A stretch of 64,000 bases of DNA from Planctomycetaceae bacterium (GCA_002709045.1 PAPJ01000008.1:162092-226091); one strand, 5' to 3'. Positions 1 through 10,388 are shown, numbered from the stretch's first letter. Made by a program: numbers and translations. The notes: generated from the letters alone by a model not told the origin.

Positions 1-1
1 G

Positions 2-1195
2 CTCGAAGAATTAGCAGCCTTGGAAACACTCGACAATGGAAAACCGATCAGTGATTCTCTCGCCGCTGATCTCCCGTTAACCATCGACTGCCTGAGATAC
101 TATGCCGGCTACGCTGATAAGATTCATGGCCAAACAATTCCAGTCCGCGGCAATTATTTCACCTACACCAAGAAAGAACCTGTCGGTGTTGTTGGACAGA
201 TCATTCCCTGGAACTTCCCAATGCTCATGGTCGCCTGGAAATGGGGCCCCGCATTAGCAGCCGGCTGCACCATTGTCATGAAACCGGCAGAGCAAACACC
301 ACTAACCTGCCTTCGCATGGCCCGTCTTGCACAAAAAGCAGGAGTGCCGGACGGCGTCATCAACATTGTGCCCGGATTCGGGCCGACCGCAGGTGCTGCC
401 GTCGTAAAACACCCCGGTATTGATAAGGTTGCCTTCACCGGGGAATATAAAACCGCTCAAACGATTATGGCTGATGCTTCACAAACGCTAAAACGACTTA
501 CCTTTGAACTCGGAGGTAAAAGCCCGAACGTTGTATTCAATGATGCCGATCTGGATGCAGCAGCAGCTGGTTCACACTTTGGCCTCTATTTCAACCAGGG
601 ACAGTGCTGCTGTGCCGGAAGCCGACTCTTTGTTCAGGAGGATATTCACGACGAGTTCGTTTCCAAACTAGTGGCAATGAATCAATCACGTGTAGTCGGC
701 GACCCATTTGACAAGGCCACCGAGCAAGGGCCACAAGTTGATCAGGCTCAATTTGACAAGATCCTGAAGTACATCGACATTGGCAAGCAGGAAGGAGCTG
801 AATGTCTCACCGGCGGTGCTCGCCACGGGGAGCAGGGATACTTTATTGAACCGACATTATTTGACGGCGTAACCGATGAAATGCAAATCGCCACCGATGA
901 GATTTTCGGACCTGTCATGTCTATCCTGACATTCAAAGACACTGAAGATCTGATCCAACGCGCAAATAATACCTTCTACGGTCTGGCGGCTGCCGTTTGG
1001 TCTCGTGACATCGGTAAAGCTCATTTACTGGCTGACCGCGTTCGTGCAGGTACCGTCTGGGTAAACTGCTACGACGTATTTGATGCTGCTGCACCATTTG
1101 GCGGATTCAAAATGTCGGGGATTGGACGCGAACTTGGTGAAGAAGGTCTGAAAAACTATCTGGAAACCAAAACCGTTACTGTTGCCCTTGATTAA
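2..1195 (+). CDS. Aldehyde dehydrogenase, ALDH1/2-like (5' truncated by window)
   Basis: NAD(P)-dependent oxidation of an aldehyde to a carboxylate. The frame is open to the left edge, and the residues before the first in-frame TTG ([15 protein letters not shown]) already match the family, so the true start lies outside. About 398 of the usual ~490 residues are present; the missing part is the N-terminal section of the Rossmann domain. Visible family motifs are [15 protein letters not shown], the general-base glutamate in FELGGKSP, the nucleophile loop [12 protein letters not shown] (middle Cys catalytic, as in ALDH1/2), EIFGPV and the C-terminal PFGGFKMSG. The coenzyme loop reads FTGEYKTAQ rather than the common FTGST form. 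The physiological aldehyde cannot be deduced. The next gene starts 35 bp downstream on the same strand, so co-transcription is possible. Confidence 0.93.
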   Translation, partial: LEELAALETLDNGKPISDSLAADLPLTIDCLRYYAGYADKIHGQTIPVRGNYFTYTKKEPVGVVGQIIPWNFPMLMVAWKWGPALAAGCTIVMKPAEQTPLTCLRMARLAQKAGVPDGVINIVPGFGPTAGAAVVKHPGIDKVAFTGEYKTAQTIMADASQTLKRLTFELGGKSPNVVFNDADLDAAAAGSHFGLYFNQGQCCCAGSRLFVQEDIHDEFVSKLVAMNQSRVVGDPFDKATEQGPQVDQAQFDKILKYIDIGKQEGAECLTGGARHGEQGYFIEPTLFDGVTDEMQIATDEIFGPVMSILTFKDTEDLIQRANNTFYGLAAAVWSRDIGKAHLLADRVRAGTVWVNCYDVFDAAAPFGGFKMSGIGRELGEEGLKNYLETKTVTVALD

Positions 1196-1230
1196 CCCCT
1201 TTTTATTCCTTCCTTAAAAAACAGACGGCC

Positions 1231-3414
1231 TTGATCAAAAAACCAAAAAGCGGTGGAGGCTGGCAAGCCATTCGCTATGTACTCAAGAAATCTTATACGT
1301 CCGGCGGTTTTCTGCGGATGTGGAAAGCACTGCGCAGTAAAAATACCTGTAAGACCTGTGCCGTTGGTATGGGAGGTCAGTCCGGAGGAATGGTCAATGA
1401 GACTGGTCGGTCTCTGGAAATGTGTAAGAAGTCGGTGCAGGCAATGGCTGCCGACCTGCAACAAGCCGGAGCCTGTGAACACCTTGAGTCTCATGCAATT
1501 TCGCAGTTAAAGAAACAAACGCCTTATCAACTTGAACATGCCGGTCGACTGACGCATCCAATGCTTTATGAAAAGGGTGGCGACTTTTACCGACGTATTG
1601 AGTGGGATGAAGCACTACAACGTATTGGCACAGCACTTAAAGAAACACCGGCCAATGATTCCTTTTGGTACTTCAGCGGACGAAGTAGTAATGAAGCAGG
1701 TTTCCTGCTCCAGTTGTTTGCCCGTCTGTATGGAACAAATAACGTTAATAATTGCAGCTACTACTGTCACCAGGCTAGCGGTGTGGGGCTAACCAGTGCC
1801 GTTGGTAGTGGAACCGCCACTGTTGTCCTCGACGACGTGGAACACGCAGATCTGGTCTTTGTAATTGGCGGAAATCCTCCCAGCAATCACCCACGTCTTA
1901 TGACAACGCTAATGCAGGTGAAAAACAAACAGGGTAAGGTCGTGGTGGTAAACCCGGTAGTCGAAGTCGGGTTGGTAAACTTCAAAGTACCCAGCAATCC
2001 TTTCAGTCTGCTGTTCGGTACACCGATTGCAGATCTCTATGTCCAGCCTCACATCGGTGGTGACCTCGCAATGCTCACCGGTATTGCCAAGGCTATTCAG
2101 GAGATGGAAGCCCAGGACTCTATATTCCTGCAACAGTATTGTGACGGTGCCGATGAGTGGTTAACTCATCTCGAAACGATTACCTGGAAAGAAATCACGG
2201 CCAAGTCCGGTGTATCCGAGAATGAAATCCGGAAGATGGCAACGCTCTACGCAGAAGCGGAGAATGTAATCTTTTGCTGGACAATGGGAATCACTCACCA
2301 TGAACATGGGGTGCAAAACGTGCAAGCGATCGCCAACCTAGCGATGATGCGAGGAATGCTCGGCAAGCCGCATGCAGGACTAATGCCGGTTCGCGGTCAC
2401 AGCAATGTTCAGGGCATCGGTTCGGTAGGCGTCACTCCAAAACTCAAAGACGCAATTTTCAACTCTCTGGAAAGTGAATTAAATGTCAAACTACCAACCA
2501 CCAAAGGACTCGATACGCTGGCATGTATGGAAGCCACCGACCAAGGTGATCTGAGTCTGGGAGTTTGTCTTGGCGGTAACCTATATGGCTCAAACCCGGA
2601 CCTTAATTTTGCGGCCACCTCCTTAAGCAAACTCAAAATGCTCGTCTATATTAACACCACATTAAATACCGGGCATGCACATGCACTAGCCGACCAAACC
2701 ATCATTCTCCCGGTTCTGGCTCGTGATGAAGAAGCCCAACCCACAACACAGGAGTCCATGTTCAATTTCGTAAGACTCAGTGATGGCGGTCCAAGACGTC
2801 ATGCAGGCCCCCGCAGTGAGATTGATGTCATTACAGATATCGCAAAACGTGTCCTCGGACCGGAAAGTCCTGTCGACTGGCAGGCCATGAAAGAAGCTCC
2901 TAATATTCGTTCGGCGATCAGTAAGACCATCCCCGGCTTTGAAAAAATGGCTGACATTGATGAAACCCGAAAAGAGTTTCAGATTGGAGGCCGTACTTTC
3001 CACGCGCCACAGTTCTCCACGCCCAATGGAAAAGCACAAATCCATTGCCACACGCTTCCAGCTCTAAAGGGGGAGAATACTGAATTACGCCTGATGACTG
3101 TGCGCAGTGAAGGCCAGTTTAATACGGTTGTATACGAAGAAACCGATATTTACCGGGGAATCACACGACGTGATGTAATCCTAATCAATCCCGCAGACAC
3201 ACAACGACTCGGATTCAAGGATGATCAGTTAGTAACCGTTAAAAGCGCCACCGGTGCACTGCGGAATATTCACATCCGTTGTTATGATGACATTCGAGCC
3301 GGCAATGTGCTGATGTATTTTCCGGAAGCGAATGTTCTGGTACCGAGAACTACTGACCCGCAATCACGTACACCGGCATTCAAAGGTGCATTGGTCACAC
3401 TGCAAGCACAGTAA
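1231..3414 (+). CDS. FdhF/YdeP-type molybdopterin-dependent oxidoreductase
   Basis: A single-subunit relative of the formate dehydrogenase alpha chain, in the YdeP branch. At 727 residues it has near-normal length. Visible are C40-x2-C43 with a third Cys at 65 (probable Fe-S ligands), FSGRSSNEAGFLLQLFAR, the SYYCHQASGVGL segment with the candidate Mo-ligand Cys, IGGNPPSNHPRL, WTMGITHHEHGVQNV, PVRGHSNVQG, and a C-terminal molybdopterin dinucleotide-binding domain (about 600-727, with RSEGQFNTVVYEETD). The TTG start is unusual and has no clear Shine-Dalgarno, but the N-terminal SGGGWQAI resembles the YdeP N-terminus, which supports it over a later ATG at 1318. No formate dehydrogenase accessory gene is adjacent, and the substrate of YdeP-type proteins is not settled, so formate oxidation should not be assumed. 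Confidence 0.88.
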   Translation: MIKKPKSGGGWQAIRYVLKKSYTSGGFLRMWKALRSKNTCKTCAVGMGGQSGGMVNETGRSLEMCKKSVQAMAADLQQAGACEHLESHAISQLKKQTPYQLEHAGRLTHPMLYEKGGDFYRRIEWDEALQRIGTALKETPANDSFWYFSGRSSNEAGFLLQLFARLYGTNNVNNCSYYCHQASGVGLTSAVGSGTATVVLDDVEHADLVFVIGGNPPSNHPRLMTTLMQVKNKQGKVVVVNPVVEVGLVNFKVPSNPFSLLFGTPIADLYVQPHIGGDLAMLTGIAKAIQEMEAQDSIFLQQYCDGADEWLTHLETITWKEITAKSGVSENEIRKMATLYAEAENVIFCWTMGITHHEHGVQNVQAIANLAMMRGMLGKPHAGLMPVRGHSNVQGIGSVGVTPKLKDAIFNSLESELNVKLPTTKGLDTLACMEATDQGDLSLGVCLGGNLYGSNPDLNFAATSLSKLKMLVYINTTLNTGHAHALADQTIILPVLARDEEAQPTTQESMFNFVRLSDGGPRRHAGPRSEIDVITDIAKRVLGPESPVDWQAMKEAPNIRSAISKTIPGFEKMADIDETRKEFQIGGRTFHAPQFSTPNGKAQIHCHTLPALKGENTELRLMTVRSEGQFNTVVYEETDIYRGITRRDVILINPADTQRLGFKDDQLVTVKSATGALRNIHIRCYDDIRAGNVLMYFPEANVLVPRTTDPQSRTPAFKGALVTLQAQ

Positions 3415-3500
3415 TAAATTAGAACGTCAAACAACCATATATTTTAGAGTCCTTTGGTAATCGCTTACCCGTGAAGTAAAGAGGGACAAGTGACCGATAC

Positions 3501-3532
3501 CTGCCATAGGCAGATAGCGGTGATAAATCACC
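3501..3532 (+). promoter_or_regulatory. Two adjacent short inverted repeats in a leader
   Basis: Between the oxidoreductase stop and the next gene lie CTGCCATAGGCAG (3501-3513, 5-bp arms) and GGTGATAAATCACC (3519-3532, 6-bp arms). They sit 40-70 bp before the membrane protein start. They could be operator half-sites or small leader hairpins. I do not recognise a known riboswitch here, and there is no T-run that would make either a terminator. Confidence 0.25.
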
Positions 3533-3572
3533 ATAAAGCCCCTGTAAAACATCTGCCTTCTCCTATTGATAA

Positions 3573-5675
3573 ATGCTGGTTCCAATGGCTGAAGTAAACA
3601 AATCCATTTCGAGATGGTCTGCCATCACAATACTCAGCAGTGCCCTGCTACTGTTCCAGATCCAGCCGATGGTGAGTAAAACGATTCTCGCATGGTTCGG
3701 CGGAGCTTCAGGCGTCTGGACCACCTGTATGCTGTTCTTTCAAACCATTCTGGTGGGAGGATATTGCTACGCTCACCTGATGAATCGCTGGCCAATTCAA
3801 CGCCAATGCAAAATACATGCGGTACTAGTGCTCAGCGCATTTATCTTTATTCCGATTTCATTCAGCGTTCCTGATGCAAGCGAAGCTTCAATCAAACCGG
3901 TCAGCACCATCCTGCTTCTGCTCGTGGCAACCGTTGGGCTCCCCTACTTCGTCTTGTCGACCACAGGACCGCTTGTTCAAAATTGGTACGGACTGACGCA
4001 GGGTCAGGGAACACCGTACCGACTTTATTCACTTTCAAATATTGGCTCGCTGGCTGCGCTGCTCACGTACCCCTTGCTGATGGAAGTCTATTTAGACATC
4101 CCAAAACAAGGGGGCGTTTGGTCAGCCGGTTATTTATTGTTTGCATTGGCCAGCGGAATACTTGGATGGCAATGCCTAAAACAGGGAGCCGTTCCGGAAG
4201 TTCAGAATGACGACGCACAGGCTGTCGGACAACATCCTCCGAACCTAAAGCAAATGGCAAACTGGGCGGGACTTGCGGCTCTGGCATCAACCCTCTTGCT
4301 GGCAGTCACCGACCAGCTAACACAAGACGTGGCGGTAATACCTTTCCTTTGGATTTTACCTCTTGCCATCTACCTTATTAGCTTCATCATTACCTTCGAT
4401 AACTGCAAATGGTATTTCCGAAGATGCTTTGCCTTTGCCACAACAACTGGGATTCTTATCCTCAGTCTTTATTACATCCGGGAAACTGCAGATAACTATC
4501 TGGGGATCCGTATTTTCCAAAACATCGCTGAGAATGTGATTGCCTATACAATCATGATGGCTGTCGTATTCTTCTTCATCTGTATGACCTGCCACGGTGA
4601 ATTGTTCTGCTTGCGGCCGGGTAAGAAACATCTGACACTATACTATCTTTGCATTTCAGTCGGTGGAGCTGTGGGTGGATTTTTCGTCTCTGTGCTATGT
4701 CCAATAATTTTCTCACAGTACCATGAATATCACTTAGGATTGATCATTGCCTTCTCACTCGCAGGTCTGATTTTAGTGAGACAGGTATTGGACAAACGTG
4801 GAACTCTGCAGTTAGCCGTCGTCATCCCTACGGGCCTGGCCTTTGGAGTGGTCGTCTTAAGCCAGTGGAAAATGATCCAACATGAAGCCCTCATCGCCAC
4901 TCGCAGTTTTTACGGCACATTACAAGTCAGTCAAAATACAAATCCACAAAACTCAACGGAAAGCCATATTCAGTTGCGTCATGGACGAGTGGTTCACGGC
5001 TCACAGATTATCGATGATTCTTTACCACTGGAGCCGACAACATACTACGGATCCAAATCCGGTATTGGGCAGGTCTTCAACGTACTTGATGACAAATCAA
5101 CGATGGACATTACGGCTGTTGGTTTAGGCGTTGGAACACTCAGCGTTTACGCCCGTCGTGGAGACAAGCTTCGTTTCTATGAGATTAATCCGGATGTTAT
5201 AACGATATCTAAAACCTACTTCCGCTATCTGGAAAATTCTTTAACAAAGGTCGAATTAATCGCCGCTGACGGACGTATGGGCATCCGGTCTCTAGCTTCT
5301 AAATCCACCGATTTACTAATTCTCGATGCCTTTAGTAGTGATGCAATTCCTGTACATCTACTTACACTTGAAGCATTTGAAGTGTACCTCGACCGCCTCA
5401 AACGGGATGGGGTGATTTGCGTACATATAAGTAACCAACATCTGAATCTTATTCCCGTTTTAGAGGGGATTTCCCGTCACCACCATCTTTCGCTACGGGT
5501 AATCAATTCACAGGAAACTGCCGATACCTTTGATGCCCAGTGGGCCATTTTGTCAGCGCATTCTGAATTCATCACCAAACTAGACAAACAGACAAATGCA
5601 TTTCAACCCGATAACATTACGCAGATTACCCCCTGGACAGACAACTACAGCAATCTTCTGCAAATCATAAAATGA
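3573..5675 (+). CDS. Membrane-anchored spermidine/spermine synthase-like protein
   Basis: A 700-residue fusion of an N-terminal polytopic membrane region (roughly residues 10-440, about ten hydrophobic segments) with a C-terminal Rossmann-fold domain of the polyamine synthase type (about 460-680). The C-terminal part shows the nucleotide-binding glycine loop VGLGVGTL, the acidic FYEINPDV strand end, AADGRMG and the LILDAFSSDAIPVHLLT segment. These match the fused MFS/spermidine synthase family. Whether such proteins make polyamines is uncertain; some may be methyltransferase-like. The start could be ATG 3573 or ATG 3585 (MAEVNKS); neither has a clear ribosome-binding site. Its TGA overlaps the ATG of the next gene (ATGA), so the two are translationally coupled. 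Confidence 0.85.
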   Translation: MLVPMAEVNKSISRWSAITILSSALLLFQIQPMVSKTILAWFGGASGVWTTCMLFFQTILVGGYCYAHLMNRWPIQRQCKIHAVLVLSAFIFIPISFSVPDASEASIKPVSTILLLLVATVGLPYFVLSTTGPLVQNWYGLTQGQGTPYRLYSLSNIGSLAALLTYPLLMEVYLDIPKQGGVWSAGYLLFALASGILGWQCLKQGAVPEVQNDDAQAVGQHPPNLKQMANWAGLAALASTLLLAVTDQLTQDVAVIPFLWILPLAIYLISFIITFDNCKWYFRRCFAFATTTGILILSLYYIRETADNYLGIRIFQNIAENVIAYTIMMAVVFFFICMTCHGELFCLRPGKKHLTLYYLCISVGGAVGGFFVSVLCPIIFSQYHEYHLGLIIAFSLAGLILVRQVLDKRGTLQLAVVIPTGLAFGVVVLSQWKMIQHEALIATRSFYGTLQVSQNTNPQNSTESHIQLRHGRVVHGSQIIDDSLPLEPTTYYGSKSGIGQVFNVLDDKSTMDITAVGLGVGTLSVYARRGDKLRFYEINPDVITISKTYFRYLENSLTKVELIAADGRMGIRSLASKSTDLLILDAFSSDAIPVHLLTLEAFEVYLDRLKRDGVICVHISNQHLNLIPVLEGISRHHHLSLRVINSQETADTFDAQWAILSAHSEFITKLDKQTNAFQPDNITQITPWTDNYSNLLQIIK

Positions 5676-7186
5676 GTCCCACCAAATACATCCGTCTGGC
5701 AAGTGTTGCACTGGCCCTGATTCTCATAGCCGCTCTGTACACTATTGGAAATCAATTTGGCTGGAATGGCATGACGCAACGCCCACTGGCAGCACTAGTG
5801 ACCGTTGTTTGCTTACTGATGTTGTTGATTTCATTGTTTATGCTCTTCCAGCCAACAGCAAAAACAGAACGCATCTATGAATGGATTCTTCATCTCGGTA
5901 AACCTGCAGTTCAAGAAGAACGGTCAGGTAAAACCGTTGCAAAGATGATCCTTCTCGTTGCGGCGGTCGGTTTGATTATTATGAGCACTTCCTACAAGGC
6001 AATCCTTACACAGGATTCGCATAGCGATCCGGCAGCATTCCTCAGATTCGCTGAAGATGTGCAACAAAACGGAGGACCGCTACAATTAATAAGTGACCTT
6101 TACTCGGGCAATTACGTTCAAGCTAATCAACATCCTTTCTATATTGGCCTGCTTTCCATCTCTCCTGATTTGGATTCCGGTAAATGGATGAGCTTTATAG
6201 CTGCTGTGATTACGTTTCTATTAATCGTTACCTATCTTATTAGGATGCACAGTTGGCAGGCGGCGGCAATCGCCGCCACGCTGCTCGCCACGAATCATAC
6301 ATTTTGTTACTTTTCAGCTCTGACGACTTGTGAGGCCTGGCTTACTTTGTTTATCTCTCTGGCATGGATCGCGACAAATCAGGCTGTCAAAAGTAAAACA
6401 ATGAAGCAAGCGTTGCCGTATTGGCTTGGTGCCGGCCTGGCCATGGGGCTGGCATATTTCACCAAAGGTACGGCATTATTATTTTTTGGAGCACTGATTC
6501 TCTCTGCCCTGACATTCGAAATTACGAACCAGCAACATTTTTCAAGAATCCAAAAAGCTCGTGCTGCTGCTGCCACAGTGGCGGTTGTGATTGGGGGTTG
6601 GCTAATCACTGCACATCCATTGCTTATACGAAATACTTTGGTCTACGACTCGCCAACATTTAATGTGAATTCTTACTTCCTCTATATGGATGAATTCCCC
6701 GACACGCCGGAAATCCAAGCCAAACTTGCAGCATCTGATTCATTGGCGGAGGTACGCCGAGATTTCTTTCGTGAGCACGCCATAACTGAGTTGCTACATC
6801 GCGAGTTCGAAGGAATTGGCTGGGAGACGTTAATATTCACAAGGTCGTTCGGTCCCAGCCCGTTAGGTGAAAGCCGGATATTTTTTGGGATACCCGTGCT
6901 GTTGTTACTGTTACTTGCACTTTTTCACCTGAACAGAACCATGCAGGTGTTTGTAACCACTTTAATTATCAGCAGCATTATAATCTTTGCCTGGTATATA
7001 CCAATTGCTGCCGGCGAACGCTTTACCGCACCTCTGTTGCCTCTCGTGATGGCCTATGCTGGCATTAGTCTACAAAATATGGTCTCGAATCAAGCAAAGC
7101 CAAGATCTACAGTGATTCTGATGGCCTGTCTGGGATGGATTATTCTGTGGACCGGCTGGGCTGCAACAGTTCTTTCAGCAGGCTAA
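5672..7186 (+). CDS. Polytopic membrane protein, GT39/ArnT-like glycosyltransferase candidate
   Basis: A 504-residue integral membrane protein with two N-terminal helices, a short cytoplasmic stretch, then a multi-helix core. The loop after the third helix contains QDSHSDPAAFLRFAEDV and then QANQHPFYIGLLSI, which resembles the acidic-residue loop and the HPPxY-like segment of dolichyl/undecaprenyl-phosphate-sugar glycosyltransferases (GT39/PMT_2 type). The loop YFTKGTALLFF fits the same fold. The assignment rests on topology and this loop only; another GT-C enzyme or an unrelated membrane protein is possible. It overlaps the upstream gene by ATGA, and its stop overlaps the convergent mutS stop by 4 bp, leaving no room for a separate terminator between them. 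Confidence 0.55.
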   Translation: MSPTKYIRLASVALALILIAALYTIGNQFGWNGMTQRPLAALVTVVCLLMLLISLFMLFQPTAKTERIYEWILHLGKPAVQEERSGKTVAKMILLVAAVGLIIMSTSYKAILTQDSHSDPAAFLRFAEDVQQNGGPLQLISDLYSGNYVQANQHPFYIGLLSISPDLDSGKWMSFIAAVITFLLIVTYLIRMHSWQAAAIAATLLATNHTFCYFSALTTCEAWLTLFISLAWIATNQAVKSKTMKQALPYWLGAGLAMGLAYFTKGTALLFFGALILSALTFEITNQQHFSRIQKARAAAATVAVVIGGWLITAHPLLIRNTLVYDSPTFNVNSYFLYMDEFPDTPEIQAKLAASDSLAEVRRDFFREHAITELLHREFEGIGWETLIFTRSFGPSPLGESRIFFGIPVLLLLLLALFHLNRTMQVFVTTLIISSIIIFAWYIPIAAGERFTAPLLPLVMAYAGISLQNMVSNQAKPRSTVILMACLGWIILWTGWAATVLSAG

Positions 7187-9804
7187 TTGTCTTTGAGCGA
7201 ACTCTGCCATTTCTGAATTAGCATAATGGCCTGCAGTGGGGTGAGATTGTTAAGGTCCGCTTCCCGAATATCCTCTAACAAAGGGTGCTCCTGCCCGCCA
7301 AACAAAGACATTTGCATGTTGCTTGCCTGGCTTTTGCCTGGGATCACAATTTCACCACCTCCATGTGATGCTTCAAGCTGCCCCAGAATCTCCTGAGCAC
7401 GTTGGTTGACCGAACGTGGAACACCAGCCAGTTTGGCAACATGAATTCCATAACTTTTATCTGCACAACCCTCAACGATTTTATGCAGAAAGACCACATT
7501 ATCCTCCCACTCTTTAACTGACACATTGAAGTTCTCCAAACGCTCAAGTGTCAGGGAAAGATCTGTCAACTCATGGTAATGCGTTGCAAACAATGTTCTG
7601 GCCTGCAACTTTTCGTGAATAAATTCAACAATAGACCATGCCAATGAGACACCATCGTAGGTACTCGTTCCACGTCCGATTTCATCCAGAATAATCAAAC
7701 TTCGTTTAGTGGCGGTATTCAGAATTCGGGCAGTCTCAGTCATTTCGACCATAAAAGTGGACTGACCACGTGACAGTTCATCACTGGCTCCCACTCTGGC
7801 AAAAATACGGTCCGCAATTCCAATCACAGCTGAAGTGGCGGGAACAAAGCTTCCGACCTGAGCCAACAACGTGATCAATGCAACCTGCCGAATATAAGTC
7901 CTCTTACCAGCCATGTTTGGTCCGGTAATCAACAATAAATTCTTTTCACGATGATCTGCGACCGTATCATTGGGAACAAAGGTTCCATCCGGTTCAGTGA
8001 TATCCAATACGGGGTGTCGGCCTTCACGAATTTCCAACACGGGATCTTCCTGGATGACTGGCCTGCAGTATCCACGAATTACCGCCAATTCTGACAACGA
8101 CTGCAGAACATCCAACGTAGCCAGTTGATCGGTGGTCCGTTTGAGTCGTGCCTGCGCTGCATGCACCTGCTCACGTAGTTCGAGAAACAGCTCATACTCA
8201 AGCGCCTTGGCTTTATCATCGCTACTAAGTACTTCCTCCTCGTACTCTTTGAGTTCCGGAGTAATATAACGCTCGGCATTCTTTAATGTCTGCTTACGAA
8301 TGTACTCATCCGGTGCTTTATCTTTATTAGCATTACTTAATTCGAGATAATAGCCAAACACTTTGTTGAAGCCAACCTTTAGGTTAGACACCCCAATACG
8401 CTCGGCTTCGCGAGCCTGATACTCAGCGATCCACTGTTTTCCACCTGCAGCCAGCTTTCGCAATTCATCCAACGGTTGATGATAGCCATCACGAATCAGT
8501 CCACCGTCACGTGCCAGTAAAGGACATTCCTCAACCAACGCCGATTCGAGGGCTTCCGATAATTCCGGACATAAATCAATTGCATCATAAGCGCGTTTTA
8601 GCAGAGCACTCTGGCGACTATTGACCGCTTCCTTTAATGGGGGCAATTGCCGTAATGTCTTTCCGATATGAGCAAGGTCTCGTGGGCTGGCTCGACCCGT
8701 GGAAACTCTGGCCAGCAAACGTTCGACATCATAGACCTGCCGAAGCTCTTCACGCAGTATATCTCTGAGCCTGTTCTCTTTGGTCAGTTCCTGCACACTA
8801 TCATGACGACATTCGATATCCTGCTTATCTGTTAGCGGATTGGAGATCCAGTGGGCAAGCAATCGCGATCCCATGGCTGTTACAGTCCGATCAATAACCG
8901 ATAGTAATGATCCATCACGCCGACCATCGCGCAGTGTCTTTGTGATCTCCAAACTACGTCTGGTCGCTTCATCGATTTCCAGAGTGCTACCGGTGCGATA
9001 CGGTAATAATCTTTCAAAGTGGTCCAGTGAACTCTTTTGAGTTTCAGTCAGATAGTCCAGCAAAGCACCTGCCGCCCTGATTGCGGAACTGTCATCATCA
9101 GTAAAGCCGAAGCCGTCGAGATGTTTGGTTTCAAATTGCTTTGAAAGAGCCGTCTTAGCATTCTCCAACGCAAAGGCCCAGCCAGGTCGCCGAGTCAGCA
9201 TAAACTGATCCGTTAAATATTCAGGAACATACTCTGCTTCTTCATCAACAAGAACTTCTGCCGGACCGATTCGGACAAGCTGGTCTGCCAGTTCTGACAT
9301 CCGAAAAACTGACGCTTGAAAATGTCCGGTCGACAGATCTGCCCAGGCAAAGCCAATTCTCCGATCTTCGGGATCTTCTATGAGCTTATCTCTGACGCCA
9401 CCCTGCTGTACATCCTGAACCAGCGCCAACAAGTAGTTACTTTCTCTGGGATCCAACATAGCGTCGTCAGTCAGTGTACCTGGCGACACAATACGCGCGA
9501 TCTCTCGTTTAACCAGGCCTTTGGCTTCCTGGGGGTCCTGTACCTGCTCACAAACAGCAGCCCGAAACCCTGCATTGATCAACCGGCTCAGATAGGGCTC
9601 AAGCTGGTGATGAGGAAAACCGGCCATCGGAATGGGATTTTCCCCTTTATCACGACTGGTCAGTGAGAGCCCGAGTTCCCGGGAGGCAATACGCGCATCT
9701 TCATGAAACAGTTCATAGAAGTCTCCCATGCGAAAAAGCAACAAAGCATCACCTGCGATTGCTTTGGCTTCATCATACTGCTGCATCATCGGTGTCTTAG
9801 CCAT
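7183..9804 (-). CDS. mutS: DNA mismatch repair protein MutS with altered Walker A
   Basis: An 873-residue MutS of full length. Residues 1-120 hold the mismatch-binding domain with the Phe-x-Glu motif (MGDFYELF); the connector, lever (about 270-560), clamp and C-terminal ABC ATPase (from about 600) follow in order. The ATPase part has STFMVEMTETA, the Walker B/D-loop region LIILDEIGRGTSTYDG and the FATHYHELT His switch. The Walker A loop reads GPNMAGKRT instead of GPNM(A/G)GKST: R635 (AGG codon at 7900-7902 on the plus strand as cct) replaces the Ser that normally coordinates Mg-ATP. The C-terminal LTPLQAI segment is the usual dimerisation tail. Everything else is intact, so this is either a real loss-of-function-type substitution or a one-base sequence error. 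Confidence 0.97.
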   Translation of the reverse strand: MAKTPMMQQYDEAKAIAGDALLLFRMGDFYELFHEDARIASRELGLSLTSRDKGENPIPMAGFPHHQLEPYLSRLINAGFRAAVCEQVQDPQEAKGLVKREIARIVSPGTLTDDAMLDPRESNYLLALVQDVQQGGVRDKLIEDPEDRRIGFAWADLSTGHFQASVFRMSELADQLVRIGPAEVLVDEEAEYVPEYLTDQFMLTRRPGWAFALENAKTALSKQFETKHLDGFGFTDDDSSAIRAAGALLDYLTETQKSSLDHFERLLPYRTGSTLEIDEATRRSLEITKTLRDGRRDGSLLSVIDRTVTAMGSRLLAHWISNPLTDKQDIECRHDSVQELTKENRLRDILREELRQVYDVERLLARVSTGRASPRDLAHIGKTLRQLPPLKEAVNSRQSALLKRAYDAIDLCPELSEALESALVEECPLLARDGGLIRDGYHQPLDELRKLAAGGKQWIAEYQAREAERIGVSNLKVGFNKVFGYYLELSNANKDKAPDEYIRKQTLKNAERYITPELKEYEEEVLSSDDKAKALEYELFLELREQVHAAQARLKRTTDQLATLDVLQSLSELAVIRGYCRPVIQEDPVLEIREGRHPVLDITEPDGTFVPNDTVADHREKNLLLITGPNMAGKRTYIRQVALITLLAQVGSFVPATSAVIGIADRIFARVGASDELSRGQSTFMVEMTETARILNTATKRSLIILDEIGRGTSTYDGVSLAWSIVEFIHEKLQARTLFATHYHELTDLSLTLERLENFNVSVKEWEDNVVFLHKIVEGCADKSYGIHVAKLAGVPRSVNQRAQEILGQLEASHGGGEIVIPGKSQASNMQMSLFGGQEHPLLEDIREADLNNLTPLQAIMLIQKWQSSLKDN

Positions 9805-9871
9805 AGCAGCAAATTTTACCTATTACGAAGTATTTTTCCATCATACGTAAGCGAAAACAGCTCCCTGAAAG

Positions 9872-10378
9872 TCACTCAGACGCCATCTCATCTCCGTTAA
9901 GTTTTACAACTCCCCATTGACCTTCATTTTCATCGACACCAATCTCAAGTTCTTCGATTTGTGTGACTCCTTTGGCAGTCAGACGTTCGAGCAATTCAGT
10001 GGCAATATAATCAGCGAGCAATTCAGCAGTCGTATTGGAAACTGGTAATAATACACAATCATTCAATGGGAATATCCAGCGACGATCCTCAAATGTGACA
10101 AGCACTTCCCTTTCATCAGCGGTGACTTTGATTTGCTCATGATTCATCGGTAAAAGTACGTGATGGTCTAATCCCTCTGTAATTTTCTTTAGTGTGTCAC
10201 GCAAAGCAATAAAGTCGATGACATACTGATTTTCATCAAGCGGGGCCATAACTTCTGCATACACACGATAGTTATGGCCATGAATACGCTCGCAAATATT
10301 ACCTGCGAATGTAATAAAGTGCGCAGCACTAAATATCAGGTGCTCTTTCTCTAACTTCACGCGATAGTTCTTTGCCAT
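9872..10378 (-). CDS. 6-pyruvoyl-tetrahydropterin synthase / QueD family protein
   Basis: About 168 residues of the tunnelling-fold (T-fold) pterin enzyme family, which acts on dihydroneopterin triphosphate. Zinc-ligand and catalytic residues are visible: FSAAHF, then CERIHGHNY (catalytic Cys plus two His), VIDFIALRD, and the GLDHHVLL His. These fit 6-carboxytetrahydropterin synthase (QueD-like) or a 6-pyruvoyl synthase. I start it at ATG 10378 (MAKNYRVKL) because the longer reading from 10405 overlaps the upstream gene and adds nine poorly conserved residues. It is the last gene of a tightly packed minus-strand set, 10 bp after the CitG-like gene. That neighbour makes a role in a specialised pterin cofactor possible, besides queuosine synthesis. 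Confidence 0.88.
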   Translation of the reverse strand: MAKNYRVKLEKEHLIFSAAHFITFAGNICERIHGHNYRVYAEVMAPLDENQYVIDFIALRDTLKKITEGLDHHVLLPMNHEQIKVTADEREVLVTFEDRRWIFPLNDCVLLPVSNTTAELLADYIATELLERLTAKGVTQIEELEIGVDENEGQWGVVKLNGDEMASE

Positions 10379-10388
10379 GATTAACGCC

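Noticed and set aside
3415..3572. Riboswitch in the leader of the spermidine-synthase-like gene
   Set aside because: Two small hairpins exist, but I recognise no conserved riboswitch core; listed only as weak inverted repeats.
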